Assembly: GCA_025846845.1 (NCBI GenBank)
Contig: JAOYTL010000001.1
Location: 1-64,000, forward strand
Length of the DNA: 64,000 nucleotides
Source of the DNA: Alloboseaceae bacterium BT-24-1
GTDB lineage: Bacteria > Pseudomonadota > Alphaproteobacteria > Rhizobiales > Beijerinckiaceae
Direction of reading: 5' to 3'
Of this stretch, positions 63,605 to 64,000 are shown piece after piece. Position numbers and translations under genes: made by a program. The stretch's first letter is position 1. Each line of letters begins with the position of its first letter. The notes under the pieces are model-generated. The model saw only the letters and a list, made by a program, of their open reading frames with translations, made no database searches and was not told the DNA's origin.

Positions 63605-64000
63605 CGTCATCGTCATCGGCGGCGGGATCATGGGCATGTCGACCGCCCTCGACATTGCCCAGCGCTCGAAGCTCAAGGTCATGCTGATCGAGAAGACAGT
63701 GTGCGGCAGCCAGGCGAGTGCGGCCAATTTCGGCAATATCCGCTTCTATGACTGGTCATCCGATCTCATGCCGATCGCGATAAGGGCGCGCCGGGTCTGG
63801 GAAGCGCTTCCCGCCCTGCTCGGCACAGACGGCGAATTTCGCCAGACCGGATCGGTGCGGGTTACCTTTCAGCAATCACAGCTCGACGAACTCGCCACCT
63901 ATATGGACACTGCCAGGGGCTATGATTTCGGCTTCCGGCTGCTCCATGCCAACGAGGCCAAGGCCCATTTTCCGTGGTTGCACGGCAGCACCGGGATCAT
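63591..64000 (+). CDS. FAD-dependent amino-acid oxidase subunit (HcnC/OoxB/DAAO-type), partial
   Basis: This gene runs off the right edge of the window. The start GTG 63591 follows CAGGAGA and overlaps the previous stop. The N-terminus has VIVIGGGIMGMSTALDIAQR (FAD-binding) and later FGNIRFYD and GEFRQTGSVRV, typical of the DAAO-type flavoprotein that oxidises D-amino acids, glycine, sarcosine, hydroxyproline or opines in complexes with the two preceding subunits. About 136 codons are visible. Confidence 0.88.
   Translation, partial: METADVIVIGGGIMGMSTALDIAQRSKLKVMLIEKTVCGSQASAANFGNIRFYDWSSDLMPIAIRARRVWEALPALLGTDGEFRQTGSVRVTFQQSQLDELATYMDTARGYDFGFRLLHANEAKAHFPWLHGSTGI

Overview
The window looks like chromosome from a high-GC alphaproteobacterium of the order Hyphomicrobiales (Rhizobiales), with gene content most like Bosea and its relatives. 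Clues are the B12-dependent class II ribonucleotide reductase, BA14K and YARHG small exported proteins, an Atu4866-family protein, NDUFA12 and DUF2155 genes, a manganese-type (Mur-like) operator before mntH and abundant short palindromic intergenic repeats. No tRNA, rRNA, CRISPR array, integrase or transposase gene was recognised. The genus is an inference.

Positions 1-41,732 are mostly ordinary core genome: a secreted MetX-like hydrolase, GNAT, a GlxA regulator facing a PfpI/isonitrile-hydratase-like gene, a PepSY membrane protein, MarC, gyrA, AsmA, an iron(III) ABC binding protein and permease without a nearby ATPase gene, ilvD, a Sel1-repeat protein, xthA, a HerA-like ATPase, a LysR/SDR/CMD/Atu4866 cluster, dsbA-like, accB-accC-aat, DUF2155, mntH, an MFS exporter, NDUFA12, NIPSNAP and nrdJ.

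Positions about 41,733-52,030 form an accessory island that looks less GC-rich by eye. It begins with a 16-bp perfect hairpin. A compact operon follows: a metallo-beta-lactamase-fold protein, a fused E2-E1-JAB ubiquitin-like conjugation protein and a four-helix membrane protein that overlaps it by ATGA. The E2 part is easy to miss, because an in-frame TGA sits six codons after the best start and the next ATG lies beyond the E2 catalytic region. Further on are a 32-residue polyproline ORF, a three-helix membrane protein, a 1,267-residue STAND-type NTPase with an N-terminal PD-(D/E)xK nuclease-like domain, and a frameshifted acetyltransferase remnant. Together this suggests a phage-defence island with a prokaryotic ubiquitin-like module and an Avs-like sensor.

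Positions 52,054-64,000 are metabolic and transport genes: a four-gene peptide/nickel-type ABC operon, a broken ExbB/MotA-type gene beside its DUF2149 partner, a LysR plus threonine-synthase-like PLP enzyme pair, a second LysR, a HutD-family gene, and an HcnABC-like (opine, hydroxyproline or glycine oxidase type) operon whose last gene runs off the window.
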